From: Gordonia sputi NBRC 100414
GTDB lineage: Bacteria; Actinomycetota; Actinomycetes; Mycobacteriales; Mycobacteriaceae
Reading direction: 5' to 3'
DNA length: 64,000 nucleotides
NCBI RefSeq assembly: GCF_000248055.1
Contig: NZ_BAFC01000006.1
Coordinates: forward strand, 1 to 64,000
Positions within the stretch are counted from its first letter, which is position 1. The number at the start of each line of letters is the position of its first letter. The translations under genes were made by a program, and so were the position numbers. Below are positions 1-9,359 of this stretch, one piece after another. The notes beneath the pieces are model-generated. The model had not been told where the DNA came from, made no database searches, and was given only the letters and a program-made list of their open reading frames with translations.

Positions 1-105
1 CTAGGCTTCGTGACGATCACCGATGAGCGAGTTGGACGGACGCATGCGCATAACAAAAGTGCGTTTCGCCGACGCCGACGCAGACTCAGTAGACAATGGT
101 CAAAC

Positions 106-534
106 ATGAGCGACTTCAATTCGCAGATCATCGACGAGTTTCATGAGAACGACGGCACCGTGTCGGCCATGGGCTTCGGACGCCACCTCGTGGTGCTGCA
201 TTCCACCGGCGCAAAGTCGGGCGCCGACCGCGTCAGTCCCCTTCTCGGACTACCAGACGGAGCGGGCGGACGGTTCATCATCGGCAGCGCAGCAGGTTCG
301 CCGAAGAATCCGTCGTGGGTCTACAACCTGCGCAAGAACCCACACGTGACCGTCGAATGGGCCTCGGACGGTAGCGGCATCGAGACACACTCCGCCACCG
401 CTACCGAGCTCGATCCGGCCGCTCGAGAGCAGGCGTGGCAGGCCTTCACGTCGATGTCGAGTCAGTTCATCGAGTACACGAAGACTGCGCAGGGCCGAGT
501 GTTCCCGATCTTCCGTCTGACTCCCACCGACTGA
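106..534 (+). CDS. Deazaflavin-dependent nitroreductase-family protein (DUF385/Ddn-like)
   Basis: This protein of about 142 residues resembles the small split-barrel F420/flavin oxidoreductases of mycobacteria (Ddn family). The family-type core is visible: STGAKSGADRVSPLLGLPDG, then GSAAGSPKNPSWVYNLRKNP and VTVEW, which form the cofactor and substrate pocket in known members. The reading frame is open further upstream, but that part is Arg-rich and unlike the family. The ATG at 106 (MSDFNSQIIDEF) therefore fits best, although no strong ribosome site precedes it. The substrate is unknown; family members reduce quinones, nitro compounds or enones. The next gene starts about 45 nt downstream on the same strand. 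Confidence 0.8.
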   Translation: MSDFNSQIIDEFHENDGTVSAMGFGRHLVVLHSTGAKSGADRVSPLLGLPDGAGGRFIIGSAAGSPKNPSWVYNLRKNPHVTVEWASDGSGIETHSATATELDPAAREQAWQAFTSMSSQFIEYTKTAQGRVFPIFRLTPTD

Positions 535-578
535 CCATCGATCGCACCGGCTGGTCACCGCACAGATACCCTGACGAG

Positions 579-1520
579 GTGTACCTGCCGGGAACCGACG
601 TGGCCGGCTACACCATCGATGCGCTGGTGGGTAGCGGCAGTAGTGCTGATGTGTACCGCGTTCATGGCGACGAGCGCACGCCAGAAGCGCTCAAAGTCCT
701 GCATTCCGACGAGACCGGCCACACCAGGGCTGCGGAACGTTTCGAGCGCGAGTTCACCATCGCGTCCCGACTCCACCACCCGAACATCGTCGAGATGTAT
801 ACGCGCGGGCAGATGCAACCCGACGCACAGTCAATCCGTCGAGCGCAGGTTCTCGGTGTCCCCGCCGACCGTGTTCCGCCGACGCTATGGATCGCCATGC
901 AATATGTCGACGGTCCCGCCGCGATCGCGCTGATCCCGTCACCCACGACAGAACCGGTGGTGCCGACCTTCGTCCGGGTAGCCCAACAGATAGCGGCGGC
1001 AATCGATTTCGCGCACTCCCGCGACGTCCTACATCGAGACGTCAAGCCCGCCAACATCTTGCTGACGTCGACACGACCCGACACCGACGCATTGCTCTCC
1101 GATTTCGGCATCGCGCAGCTAGTCGACGACAACCGGCCACTCGCGCGCAACGGCCGAGTTCAGGGATCGATCGCCTACGCGTCTCCGGAACTCCTTCAGG
1201 CCAAGCAACTCTCACCGGCAACAGACGAATACGCCTTCGCCTGCACGCTCACCGAACTCCTCACCGGCGCTCCGCCTTTCCCACGTGCGACGGCATTCGC
1301 CATCACCAACGCGCATCTGCGCGACGACCCGCCGCTGCTGACCCGACGTCGACCGTGGCTTCCGTCCGCACTCAATTCGGTGTTCGCCAAGGCCCTCGCG
1401 AAGAATCCGGCCGATCGCTATTCGACGTGTAGCGAGTTCGCCGACATCGTCGCCCGCAACCTCCGCGACGTGCCGGTCCCCCAGCCCGCTGCGGGACGTA
1501 GGCCGTGGCGTCGGACCTGA
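579..1520 (+). CDS. Soluble serine/threonine protein kinase (PknB-like kinase domain)
   Basis: This is a Hanks-type kinase of about 313 residues. In order it shows a glycine loop (VGSGSSADVYRV), the ATP-anchoring lysine in EALKVL, the catalytic loop HRDVKPANILL, the metal-binding DFG in LSDFGIA, and an activation-segment end YASPELL. The sequence stops about 25 residues after the kinase fold in an Arg-rich tail (GRRPWRRT). There is no membrane segment or PASTA/sensor region, unlike PknA/PknB, so it should be cytosolic. The chosen start is GTG at 579, because the longer upstream frame overlaps the previous gene and lacks kinase similarity. It may be coupled to that gene. Its substrates cannot be deduced. 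Confidence 0.88.
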   Translation: MYLPGTDVAGYTIDALVGSGSSADVYRVHGDERTPEALKVLHSDETGHTRAAERFEREFTIASRLHHPNIVEMYTRGQMQPDAQSIRRAQVLGVPADRVPPTLWIAMQYVDGPAAIALIPSPTTEPVVPTFVRVAQQIAAAIDFAHSRDVLHRDVKPANILLTSTRPDTDALLSDFGIAQLVDDNRPLARNGRVQGSIAYASPELLQAKQLSPATDEYAFACTLTELLTGAPPFPRATAFAITNAHLRDDPPLLTRRRPWLPSALNSVFAKALAKNPADRYSTCSEFADIVARNLRDVPVPQPAAGRRPWRRT

Positions 1521-1776
1521 GAGCACCTTTCCGAGAGGTCCGACGCCGCCTTCGGCCTGTGATGCACGACACAGTTCATCCATTGTTAAATCGGACATCG
1601 AATCGCCAGTCGAGCGGCGTCTCAAGACAATTGGGCCCGTGCGTCGTCAAATCGACGCCGATCGACCATCGAGATCGTTAACATCCTGCGTCATCTCGAT
1701 GTAGCGAAGTGTCGATAGCGTCAGGGGTCGTCCATCTTGTTCCTACGGTCTATCGTCCACAAGCGCACGGGGAGTC

Positions 1777-3258
1777 ATGACAGCCGAACCAACGACGCAG
1801 TACGACAATTCAGCGCTCGCCCACGAGGAAGAGGGCTACCAGAAGGCGCTCAAACCGCGACAGATCCAGATGATCGCCATCGGTGGCGCGATCGGAACCG
1901 GCCTGTTCATGGGTGCGGGTTCCCGCCTTCACGACGCCGGCCCCGGCCTGTTCATCACCTACGCCGTGTGCGGCGTCTTCGTCTTCTTCATCCTCCGCGC
2001 ACTCGGCGAACTCGTTCTCCACCGACCTTCGTCGGGATCATTCGTCTCCTACGCGCGCGAATTCTTCGGTGAGAAAACAGCATTCGTCACCGGCTGGCTC
2101 TACTTCTTCAACTGGGCCGCCACCGCGATCGTCGACGTCACCGCTGTGGCGCTCTACGTGCATTACTGGGGGATGTTCGGGGCGATCCCGCAGTGGCTGA
2201 TCGCGCTCATCGCACTGTGCATCGTGCTGACCATGAACATCATCTCGGTCAAACTCTTCGGTGAGATGGAATTCTGGGCGTCGATCATCAAGGTCACCGC
2301 ACTCGTGACGTTCCTCGTCGTCGGAATCGTCTTCCTCGCAGGACGTTTCGACATCGAGGGCGCATCGACCGGATTCAGCGTCATCTCCGACAACGGCGGA
2401 ATGTTCCCCACGGGATTGTTCTCGTTGGTGATCGTGACGTCGGGCGTCATCTTTGCCTATGCCGCAGTCGAATTGGTCGGCACCGCGGCGGGCGAGACGG
2501 CCGAGCCCGCGAAAGTGATGCCGCGAGCGATCAACTCGGTGATCCTGCGTATCGCCGTGTTCTACGTGGGATCCCTGATAGTTCTCGCCCTCCTCCTGCC
2601 CTACACCACCTACAAGGCGGACGAGAGTCCGTTCGTCACCTTCTTCTCGAAGATCGGTGTACCGGCGGCGGGAGGCATCATGAATCTCGTCGTGCTCACT
2701 GCGGCGATGTCGAGTCTCAACGCAGGCCTGTACTCGACGGGCCGCACCCTACGCTCCATGGCGCTCAACGGAACTGCACCGTCATTCACCGGAAAGATGA
2801 ACAAGAACGGGGTTCCGTTCGGCGGGATCGCACTGACAGGAGCGCTGACCTTCCTCGGCGTCATCCTCAACCTGTTCGTTCCCGAAGAGGCCTTCAACAT
2901 CGCGCTCGACCTCTCCGCGCTCGGAATCATCTCCACGTGGGCAATGATCGTCGCCTGTCAGATCCAGCTGTACCGGTGGGAGAAGAAGGGCATACTCACA
3001 CGGCCTTCATTCCGACTCCCGGGCACGCCGTACACCAGTTACGCCACGCTCATCTTCCTCGCGGCGGTGGTCGTCCTGATGTGTTACGACGACATCTGGA
3101 ATCTCATCGCGATCATCGTCGGAACGCCACTGCTCATCGCCGGCTGGTACGGCTGCCGGTCAAAGGTCATGACGCTCGCGGCGCAACGCCAGGGCTACAC
3201 CGGTGAGTATCCCGTCATGCCTGAGCCGCCGGTTCCGGAAGGACCCGAGGACAAATAG
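1777..3258 (+). CDS. ansP: L-asparagine-type amino acid permease (APC superfamily, AAT family)
   Basis: This integral membrane transporter of 493 residues closely matches the mycobacterial AnsP pattern. It has a cytosolic N-terminus followed by the first helix with [16 protein letters not shown], and then [38 protein letters not shown] follows helix 6, and [12 protein letters not shown] is also present. About twelve membrane segments are visible. Homologues import L-asparagine as a nitrogen source by proton symport, but substrate choice within this family cannot be read with certainty. The start ATG at 1777 follows a weak GGGGAG. It is a single gene ending in a convergent terminator shared with the amidohydrolase. 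Confidence 0.85.
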   Translation: MTAEPTTQYDNSALAHEEEGYQKALKPRQIQMIAIGGAIGTGLFMGAGSRLHDAGPGLFITYAVCGVFVFFILRALGELVLHRPSSGSFVSYAREFFGEKTAFVTGWLYFFNWAATAIVDVTAVALYVHYWGMFGAIPQWLIALIALCIVLTMNIISVKLFGEMEFWASIIKVTALVTFLVVGIVFLAGRFDIEGASTGFSVISDNGGMFPTGLFSLVIVTSGVIFAYAAVELVGTAAGETAEPAKVMPRAINSVILRIAVFYVGSLIVLALLLPYTTYKADESPFVTFFSKIGVPAAGGIMNLVVLTAAMSSLNAGLYSTGRTLRSMALNGTAPSFTGKMNKNGVPFGGIALTGALTFLGVILNLFVPEEAFNIALDLSALGIISTWAMIVACQIQLYRWEKKGILTRPSFRLPGTPYTSYATLIFLAAVVVLMCYDDIWNLIAIIVGTPLLIAGWYGCRSKVMTLAAQRQGYTGEYPVMPEPPVPEGPEDK

Positions 3259-3270
3259 AAGCCCGCTGCA

Positions 3271-3304
3271 CGACGCCCCTCACGCCTGGCCGCGAGGGGC
3301 GTCG
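3271..3304. terminator. Bidirectional hairpin terminator between permease and amidohydrolase
   Basis: An inverted repeat with arms CGACGCCCCTC (3271-3281) and GAGGGGCGTCG (3294-3304) lies just past the permease stop and overlaps the last codons of the opposing amidohydrolase. The placement between convergent genes supports termination for both. There is no clear T-tract, which is usual in actinobacteria. Confidence 0.7.
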
Positions 3305-4443
3305 TCGACGTTGTACACCCGCAGGGCGTTGTCGCGGAAGATCTTTCGCAAGAAGTCGTCACCCCACGGATTGAGTACGTCGAGGAGTGCGCCGACAAGC
3401 ATCGACATCGTCGCATTGGGTCGGTCGAGGGGAAAGTTGGATCCGAAGACGAGTCGTTCCGACCCGAAATGGCTCACCAGGTGCCCGACGAGGGGACCGA
3501 TCATCTCGGCGAGAGTCTTTCGGCTCCCGATGTTGCCGTGTGGGTCGTGTCCGTAACCGAGAATCGGCATCGCCAAACCGGACAGCTTCATCACGATATT
3601 CGGTTGCGCGGCAAGGCTCACCACGCGCTCATGCCACAGGCGCATGATGTCTGCACGCGCCGCGGCGGTGTTGCCCGTCCGCACACCCATCGGACCGAAC
3701 ACACCCACCGGCGCCCCGATGTGATCGACGACGACCGTGGCCTCGGGGTACTCGCGTGCCAAACTGACCACGTCGTAGAGCTGATGCGAATACACAAACG
3801 CCTCCAGCACCAGTCCCCGACGCACCGCTTCGCCAAAGCCACGCAGCGCGGACGTCGACGCCAGCAGACCCTCGTCCGGCGTCGAATCGCGAACGCGCGG
3901 ATCGGGATGCCGTGCCGCGAGCACCCGGACCGCGCGTACGAGAGGCGTGATGTCGAGGTGTGCGTCGAGTTGCGTGGCGAAGTTGGGCGATCGAGGATCG
4001 CCGTGCACGATGAGCCCTCCCAACCGCGGGGCACCGTCGAGACCGAAGGGAAGGCCGATCACGTAGCGGGTTTCCGATAGCTCCTCGGCTTCGGCGTCTG
4101 CGATCATGTCGATGTCGCCCGCGTATGCGCGCCAGTGGGAATCGGCGACGACGACGGTGTCGATCGCGACGTCCGCGACCGTCGGGACTCCCGCGATGTC
4201 TTTGAGGTACTGCTCGGTCTCGTAGGCGCGCGCGATGACCGAGGGTGTCAGCACGTATTCTCTATCGGCCTGTGAGACCAGCAGGGTGAATGCGCGATCG
4301 CCGAGCCTCGGCGTGAGTCGTCGCACCCGCGCGAGGCCCTTTGCCCGCCAAGGAGTCTGACGCGGATTCCATTGCAACATGTGCGCGTCGACGATTCCCG
4401 GGAGCACGTTTTCCAGGGAGCCCACAAATACAGGATCCCACAT
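3280..4443 (-). CDS. Amidohydrolase-2 family metal-dependent hydrolase
   Basis: This is a TIM-barrel hydrolase of about 387 residues. Near the N-terminus GIVDAHMLQWNP replaces the usual DxHxH/W metal motif, so one metal-binding histidine appears to be missing. Further on are the barrel motif VVVDHIGAP and the C-terminal signature FGSNFPLDRP, which supplies the late aspartate region. The ATG at 4443 (MWDPVFVGSLEN) was chosen; RLIDPKIGA just upstream looks family-like but has no start codon before a distant ATG at 4602. Relatives act on lactones, decarboxylate aromatic acids or hydrolyse amides. The substrate is unknown here. The gene is divergent from the flavohemoglobin gene. Confidence 0.75.
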   Translation of the reverse strand: MWDPVFVGSLENVLPGIVDAHMLQWNPRQTPWRAKGLARVRRLTPRLGDRAFTLLVSQADREYVLTPSVIARAYETEQYLKDIAGVPTVADVAIDTVVVADSHWRAYAGDIDMIADAEAEELSETRYVIGLPFGLDGAPRLGGLIVHGDPRSPNFATQLDAHLDITPLVRAVRVLAARHPDPRVRDSTPDEGLLASTSALRGFGEAVRRGLVLEAFVYSHQLYDVVSLAREYPEATVVVDHIGAPVGVFGPMGVRTGNTAAARADIMRLWHERVVSLAAQPNIVMKLSGLAMPILGYGHDPHGNIGSRKTLAEMIGPLVGHLVSHFGSERLVFGSNFPLDRPNATMSMLVGALLDVLNPWGDDFLRKIFRDNALRVYNVDDAPRGQA

Positions 4444-4586
4444 CGCTCCGATTTTCGGATCGATTAAGCGTTCGACGGGTGCGGATTCTTTTCGACGGAC
4501 ACACCTTTCGCCACCTCGGGCACCCCGCGCCGACGAGGGGGCAGAATGGAGAGGCTGTCGACGGGGCGGCACGATCGGAGGTGAGC

Positions 4587-5738
4587 ATGGGCGGGCACTC
4601 ACGCCATGCGCTGCACCACGTGCGTCAGGTCATCGGACGCGATCCCGATGCGTTCACGCGCGGCGTCTTCACGCGCCTTTTCGCCCTCGATCCCGATCTG
4701 CGGGACCTGTTTCCCGCCCAGATGTCGCATCTGCGTGAGGCGTTCTTCGGGGTGATCGACCACGCCCTCGAGGTCATCCCGTCCGACGACGGCCACACTG
4801 ACCTGGTCGAACTACTTGCCCAGCTCGGGCGCGATCATCGCAAGTTCGGGGTGCTGCCCGCGCACTACCCACTGATGTGTACCGCGCTGATCGGAGAGTT
4901 CCGCGCGCTGCTCGACGGCTACTGGGATGGCGATACCGAGGAGACAGTCACCCAGGCGATGATGTTGACAACCGGTGTGATGCGCGGTGCTGCCGAGATG
5001 GCGTCCGGGCCGCCGACCTGGACCGCGCGGGTGGCCGAGAAGTATCGGATCACCCGCGACCTCGCAGTCGTGCGACTCCTCAGCGAGGATCCGCTGCGCT
5101 TTTCCGTCGGGCAATTCCTCGAGGTGGCGATTCCGCAATGGCCGCACGAATGGCGGCATCTCTCACCTGCGATTCCGCCCAATGAGGATGGCGAAATCGA
5201 ATTCCACGTCCGGGCCGTCCCCGGTGGCGTCGTGAGTTCTGCGATCGTGTCGACCACGCGTGTCGGCGACGTCTGGAAGCTGGCGCAGAATCACGGAACG
5301 CTGCACATCGAACGCGGCCATGATGTCCTCATGGTCGCCGGAGGTACCGGCCTCGCTCCGCTGCGCGCGCTCCTGATCGAGATGTCGAAGCGGGCAGACT
5401 CGCCGTCGACGCACATCTTCTACGGCATGCGCTACCCCGGAGAGCTCTACGATCTGGCGGTGCTCGCGCGCATCGCTTCGACCAATCCGTGGTTGCGCAT
5501 CACTGCGGTGTCGCAGGAATCCGACGACCCGTGGTGGTTGAACTCGATCGCATCACCCGAGGATCTCGGCGTCGACCATCGGATCGGCTTACTGCCAGAT
5601 GTTGTTGCGGCAGAAGGCGACTGGAGCGATCATCAGGCGCTCGTCGTCGGTTCTCCGCAGATGGTGACGGCAACGCGTCGTCGACTCATCATCGCGGGCG
5701 TGCGGGCGAGCAGAATCCAGTCGGATCCCGTCTACTGA
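4587..5738 (+). CDS. Type II flavohemoglobin-like protein (globin plus FAD/NAD reductase)
   Basis: The protein has about 383 residues: a globin domain (about 1-140) fused to a ferredoxin-reductase-like module. The proximal histidine is present in DHRKFGVLPAHY, aligning with KHxxxxIKPEQY of E. coli Hmp, and the following Tyr is kept. The distal B10 tyrosine position appears to be Phe (GVFTRLF). The FAD motif RxYS is altered to RHLS, and the NAD motif is VAGGTGLAPL. These changes are typical of the mycobacterial type II class (Rv0385), which differs from NO dioxygenases and has been linked to D-lactate oxidation. Start: ATG 4587 with GGAGGT at 4577-4582. Confidence 0.8.
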   Translation: MGGHSRHALHHVRQVIGRDPDAFTRGVFTRLFALDPDLRDLFPAQMSHLREAFFGVIDHALEVIPSDDGHTDLVELLAQLGRDHRKFGVLPAHYPLMCTALIGEFRALLDGYWDGDTEETVTQAMMLTTGVMRGAAEMASGPPTWTARVAEKYRITRDLAVVRLLSEDPLRFSVGQFLEVAIPQWPHEWRHLSPAIPPNEDGEIEFHVRAVPGGVVSSAIVSTTRVGDVWKLAQNHGTLHIERGHDVLMVAGGTGLAPLRALLIEMSKRADSPSTHIFYGMRYPGELYDLAVLARIASTNPWLRITAVSQESDDPWWLNSIASPEDLGVDHRIGLLPDVVAAEGDWSDHQALVVGSPQMVTATRRRLIIAGVRASRIQSDPVY

Positions 5739-5760
5739 CGGACTACGCCCCCACGCGACC

Positions 5761-6957
5761 TCAGTTCTCGCCTGTTCCCTGGCCCTGCTCGCCGCTGCCT
5801 TCGGACTGCCCGGGCTCAGTGACGACGACCGTGGTGGTCTGGATGACCGTCGTGGTCTCTGTCTGAGTAGCCGCCGGGGCTTCAACCGTCCTGGTGACGG
5901 TCGGCGGTCGGACCGTCGTGGTGCGGACCTCGCTCCTGGTCTCGGTCTGCGTTTCGGTGACCGCCTCGCCCTCGCGCGTGACGGTTGCCTGCTCAGGGGT
6001 GTCGGTCACGGTCACCGTGGTCGGCGTGGTGTCGGGTCTGGCGCTGGTGTCGTCGCCGCTGGCGTGCAGTGCGGTCAGTCCGATGGCGCCGAGTAGCACG
6101 GCGACCCCGATCACCGCTCCCAGCGCCCACCAACGCAGCCCCGTCGCGTCGCGAGGAGCGCGCGTGGGCGTGGCGGCGGCAAATGCGGCGGGCTCCGAGT
6201 CGCCTGCGCGCAACACCGTCGTCTTCGGCGGGGTGGCGGCAGCGCCCGCGGCGAGCGCGAGAGCAGGCATCTCGGCGATCGACACCGGACGCCCGACCGC
6301 GTACTCGAGCGCGGGCGCGACGCCGGGCAATTCTGCGCCCGACCCGGTGCAGACGACGGAACTCAACCGGGAGCCGCCGTCGGCGTCGAGGATCAGTCGA
6401 GCGACGTCATCGGCACCCCGTGCATCGGTGACCGGAATCCCCTCGACCGTCGAGTTGTCGCGGGTGTCGAGCAACTGGCCGGTGGTGTTGTCGACGAGCG
6501 CCACGCACACACCGTCAGCGGGCCCGCCTGTGCGTGCAAGGTTCACCACCGCCGTCACGCCTGCGCCGCCGGGCGACGAGCGCACGACGGCCAGCATGGC
6601 ACTCGTGATGTCATCGACGCTGGTGATCCGGTACCAGGGCGGCGTCGACGATCCTGGCGTGAACGCCTGCGCGAGGTAGTTGCGGGTGCTCGGACGCGAG
6701 CAGGAGACGATGAGGTGATCGACCTCGAACGGAACCGACTCGACCAATTCCGTGATGGCTGCGGCGGCCGATTCGGGGAGGTAATCGGGCAGATCAACGA
6801 GATTGCTGGCCGCGATCTCGTCCCTACCGCCGTTCGAGCGTATGACGACTGACGCGATCTCGTCGCCGACGACGGACACGCCAAGGGACACCGGCGCTGT
6901 TGGCTCTGCGCCTGATGCCTGTGTTCCAGTCGTCTGCGTTCCAGTCGGCTGTGTCAC
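5761..6957 (-). CDS. Single-pass membrane protein of unknown function with Thr-rich tail (DUF7159-like)
   Basis: This is a 398-residue protein. Residues about 25-250 form a soluble Val/Ala-rich region (LGVSVVGDEIASVVI) reminiscent of actinobacterial membrane-anchored proteins that look like degenerate ASKHA or DUF7159 domains. One membrane helix (WWALGAVIGVAVLLGAIGL) lies near residues 285-305. The last ~90 residues are repetitive Thr/Val/Glu sequence such as TTTVIQTTTVVV, presumably outside the membrane. Start GTG 6957 has GGGGAG upstream. It lies downstream of the chaperone operon, past a strong terminator, so it probably has its own promoter. No function can be assigned. Confidence 0.75.
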   Translation of the reverse strand: MTQPTGTQTTGTQASGAEPTAPVSLGVSVVGDEIASVVIRSNGGRDEIAASNLVDLPDYLPESAAAAITELVESVPFEVDHLIVSCSRPSTRNYLAQAFTPGSSTPPWYRITSVDDITSAMLAVVRSSPGGAGVTAVVNLARTGGPADGVCVALVDNTTGQLLDTRDNSTVEGIPVTDARGADDVARLILDADGGSRLSSVVCTGSGAELPGVAPALEYAVGRPVSIAEMPALALAAGAAATPPKTTVLRAGDSEPAAFAAATPTRAPRDATGLRWWALGAVIGVAVLLGAIGLTALHASGDDTSARPDTTPTTVTVTDTPEQATVTREGEAVTETQTETRSEVRTTTVRPPTVTRTVEAPAATQTETTTVIQTTTVVVTEPGQSEGSGEQGQGTGEN

Positions 6958-6998
6958 CGTTCACTCCCCACGTTGCTATGAGAAGTCAGCCTAACGCG

Positions 6999-7032
6999 TG
7001 CTCCCCGGCGGCCAACCGGCCGTCGGGGAGCA
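6999..7032. terminator. Strong hairpin terminator of the dnaK-hspR operon
   Basis: The arms TGCTCCCCGGCGGCC (6999-7013) and GGCCGTCGGGGAGCA (7018-7032) pair over 15 bp with a single G-T wobble around a 4-nt AACC loop. It sits 21 nt past the hspR stop and before the start of the next minus-strand gene, so it should end the chaperone transcript. Confidence 0.85.
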
Positions 7033-7052
7033 TGGGTGGAAAGAGCGTGTGA

Positions 7053-7445
7053 TCAGTCTTTACGCTTGGCGCGTCGCGGTTGCCACACGACCAGAGCGCT
7101 CGTGCGCGGAACCGGCACCAGCTCGCCGCCTCGGCGAGCGGACTGCTCGACCTGACTCTGCAGTTCGCCCACTCTCTGCTGCAGAGCGTCGACCTGATTG
7201 GTCAGGTCGATGATGCGCTTGATACCCGCGAGGTTGACGCCTTCCTCCTGCGAGAGACGTTGGATCTCCCTCAGGAGTTCGACGTCGCGCGTCGAGTAGC
7301 GGCGTCCGCCTCCGGTCGTGCGTTGCGGCGTGACGAGTCCGAGCCGGTCATACGTGCGCAATGTCTGCGCGTGCATCCCTGCCAGTTCGGCGGCGACCGA
7401 GATCATGAATGTCGCGCTCGAATCCTCGAAGTCTCGACTCGCCAT
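7053..7445 (-). CDS. hspR: Heat-shock repressor HspR (MerR family)
   Basis: This is a 130-residue MerR-type regulator. The N-terminal winged helix-turn-helix reads FMISVAAELAGMHAQTLRTY then LGLVTPQRTTGGGRRYSTRD, with the conserved RRYS wing. It is followed by a leucine-heptad helix (NQVDALQQRVGELQSQVEQ) for dimerisation and a basic tail. HspR represses the dnaK operon by binding HAIR sequences, with DnaK as co-repressor. It is the last gene of the operon, starting 3 nt after the dnaJ stop, which makes translation coupling likely. A HAIR site is visible upstream of dnaK at 11381-11401. Confidence 0.95.
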   Translation of the reverse strand: MASRDFEDSSATFMISVAAELAGMHAQTLRTYDRLGLVTPQRTTGGGRRYSTRDVELLREIQRLSQEEGVNLAGIKRIIDLTNQVDALQQRVGELQSQVEQSARRGGELVPVPRTSALVVWQPRRAKRKD

Positions 7446-7448
7446 GAC

Positions 7449-8654
7449 TCATCGCCCCCATCCTGCACGGGGGTCGAATCCGCTCGCCTTCTCGGCCTCT
7501 GCGTACTTCTTGAGCGCCTCGGTCGCGGCGTCGTCGAGTGAGCCCGGCACCTCGACCTTCACGGTGACCAAGAGGTCGCCCGCTCCGCCCGAACGCTTCG
7601 GTACACCACGTCCCCGGACACGCAGAGTGCGTCCGTCTGTGGTGTTCGGCGGAATCTTGACTCCCACCGACCCCTCGAGCGTCGGCACGGAAACCGTTGC
7701 CCCGAGCACTAATTCAGAGAAACTGACCGGAAGTTGAACCTTGAGGTCGTTGCCGCTGCGGGTGAAGATCTTGTCGGCGGTCACGTGGACGACCACATAG
7801 AGGTCGCCCGACGGAGCGCCGCGTCGACCTGCTTCACCCTGGCCTGCCAACCGAATTCGTTGTCCGTCTTCGACGCCGGCGGGGATACGCACGTTGATCG
7901 TGCGAGCCCTGACCTTCACGCCGGAGCCGTCGCAGTCGGTACACGGATCGTCGATGCGCGATCCCGTTCCCTGGCAGTCCTGGCACGGCTCACTGAAACC
8001 GAACGCGCCCTGATTGCGGCTCACCAGCCCGGACCCGTTGCAGGTCGGGCAGACTCGCGGGCTCGTCCCCGGCTTGGCGCCACTTCCGTGGCACGTCGTA
8101 CAGGGAGCGGGACTTGTTATGCGAAGCGGTACGGTCGTACCGACCGCGGCGTCTTTGAACGACAGCGTGGTCTCGGTCTCGAGATCGTTGCCGCGACGCG
8201 GCCGCGTCGCCGTCGACGAGCGCGATGAACCTCCGCGGTTGAACAGATCGCCGAACAGGTCACCGAATCCGCCGCTCGATTCACCTCCGCCGCCGAACAG
8301 GTCGCCGAGGTCGCCGATGTTGAAATCAGCGCCGTTGCTCGTCGAATAGCGGGTCCCGCCGCCTCCGGGGAACCCTCCCGGGAAACCGTTTCCGCCGCCG
8401 CGGAATTGACCGCCAGCGAACATGGCACGGGTCTCGTCGTACTCCTTACGCTTGTCGGCGTCGGAGAGCACGCTGTGGGCTTCAGACACCCGCTTGAAGC
8501 GTTCTTCGGCTTCCTTGTCTCCCGGATTGGCATCGGGATGCAGCTCGCGAGCGAGCTTGCGGTAAGCCTTCTTGATCTCTTCAGCTGAAGCGTCAGAAGC
8601 AACGCCCAGGTCCTTGTAGAAGTCGTGTTCGAGCCATTCTCGTTGTGGAGCCAC
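7449..8654 (-). CDS. dnaJ: Chaperone DnaJ (type I Hsp40)
   Basis: This 401-residue co-chaperone has all type I parts. They are a J domain with the HPD motif ([10 protein letters not shown]), a Gly/Phe-rich linker ([14 protein letters not shown]), four CxxCxGxG zinc modules ([32 protein letters not shown]) and a C-terminal substrate-binding region. It stimulates DnaK ATPase and delivers clients. Start GTG 8654 is preceded by a near-perfect AAGGAGGTGA. The spacer before it is 126 nt long and holds a 16-bp hairpin and two CTTGAGT boxes, unusual inside this operon. Confidence 0.97.
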   Translation of the reverse strand: MAPQREWLEHDFYKDLGVASDASAEEIKKAYRKLARELHPDANPGDKEAEERFKRVSEAHSVLSDADKRKEYDETRAMFAGGQFRGGGNGFPGGFPGGGGTRYSTSNGADFNIGDLGDLFGGGGESSGGFGDLFGDLFNRGGSSRSSTATRPRRGNDLETETTLSFKDAAVGTTVPLRITSPAPCTTCHGSGAKPGTSPRVCPTCNGSGLVSRNQGAFGFSEPCQDCQGTGSRIDDPCTDCDGSGVKVRARTINVRIPAGVEDGQRIRLAGQGEAGRRGAPSGDLYVVVHVTADKIFTRSGNDLKVQLPVSFSELVLGATVSVPTLEGSVGVKIPPNTTDGRTLRVRGRGVPKRSGGAGDLLVTVKVEVPGSLDDAATEALKKYAEAEKASGFDPRAGWGR

Positions 8655-8694
8655 CAGACGTCACCTCCTTCGTAGTTGTGTGAAGTTGTCTGGT

Positions 8695-8719
8695 CTTGAG
8701 TTGTGAAAAAGCCTTGAGT
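8695..8719. promoter_or_regulatory. Two direct CTTGAGT half-sites upstream of dnaJ (possible HspR contact)
   Basis: CTTGAGT occurs at 8695-8701 and again at 8713-8719, about 18 bp apart and in the same orientation. This heptamer is the HspR HAIR half-site (CTTGAGT-N7-ACTCAAG). A proper inverted pair is absent, so binding is speculative, but the coincidence next to an HspR-controlled gene is notable. Confidence 0.4.
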
Positions 8720-8722
8720 GCA

Positions 8723-8765
8723 CCGATGGTGCGTCGCGTCGAGTTCTCGCGCGACGCACCATCGG
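8723..8765. promoter_or_regulatory. 16-bp stem hairpin in the grpE-dnaJ spacer
   Basis: The perfect inverted repeat CCGATGGTGCGTCGCG (8723-8738) pairs with 8750-8765 around an 11-nt loop. It lies 16 nt after the grpE stop, inside the operon and before dnaJ. It could be an attenuator, an RNA-processing or mRNA-stability element lowering dnaJ/hspR relative to dnaK/grpE, or a terminator ahead of an internal dnaJ promoter. Confidence 0.65.
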
Positions 8766-8780
8766 AATATGCGCAGGTGA

Positions 8781-9359
8781 TTATTGTGCACCACTCTGCG
8801 TGTCTTGCGGTTGCGACTGACCAGCCGGGGCGGGATCGGTCACGGTCACCATCGCCGTGCGGATCACCTTGTCGCCGAGCCGATAACCGCCGCGGTAAAC
8901 CGCGCCGATGACGGGTTCTGTTCCGCTGCCGTCGTTTTGGACGGCCTCGTGCAGTTCCGGGTCGAACGGGTCGCCCGGTGCACCGAACTTCGTCAATCCT
9001 TCAGCGTCGAGTGTGGCGATGAGTTTGTCGGCCACACCCTTGAGCGGTCCGCTCTCGAGGTCGCCGTGCTCGCGGGCACGGTCGAGGTCGTCGAGAACGG
9101 GCAACAGCTTGTCGATCAGGATCTGCTTGCCGTAGGCAACGCGTCCCTGCTTCTCTTCTTCGGTTCGCCGTTTGTAGTTGGCGAACTGTGCGCGTTCGCG
9201 CTGCAGGGCGGCTGTCAGTTCGGCCACCTCGGCCGAGTTCGCGCCGGTCGCCTCTTCCGAACCCGACGCGGGGTCGACGGTCCCTTCGACCGTCGACTCC
9301 ACGTCCACTCCCGCGGCGTCTGTCGCAGTCGTGTCGAGCTCGGGCTCCGGTGAGGTCAC
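8781..9359 (-). CDS. grpE: Nucleotide exchange factor GrpE
   Basis: This is a 192-residue GrpE. An acidic, Ala/Thr-rich N-terminal stretch is followed by the long dimerisation helix ([17 protein letters not shown], with the ANYKRR family motif). The beta-domain follows ([13 protein letters not shown], then [18 protein letters not shown]), ending in the typical VxRxAMVTV segment. It drives ADP release from DnaK. Its GTG start overlaps the dnaK stop codon (GTGA), so the two are translationally coupled. Confidence 0.96.
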   Translation of the reverse strand: MTSPEPELDTTATDAAGVDVESTVEGTVDPASGSEEATGANSAEVAELTAALQRERAQFANYKRRTEEEKQGRVAYGKQILIDKLLPVLDDLDRAREHGDLESGPLKGVADKLIATLDAEGLTKFGAPGDPFDPELHEAVQNDGSGTEPVIGAVYRGGYRLGDKVIRTAMVTVTDPAPAGQSQPQDTQSGAQ

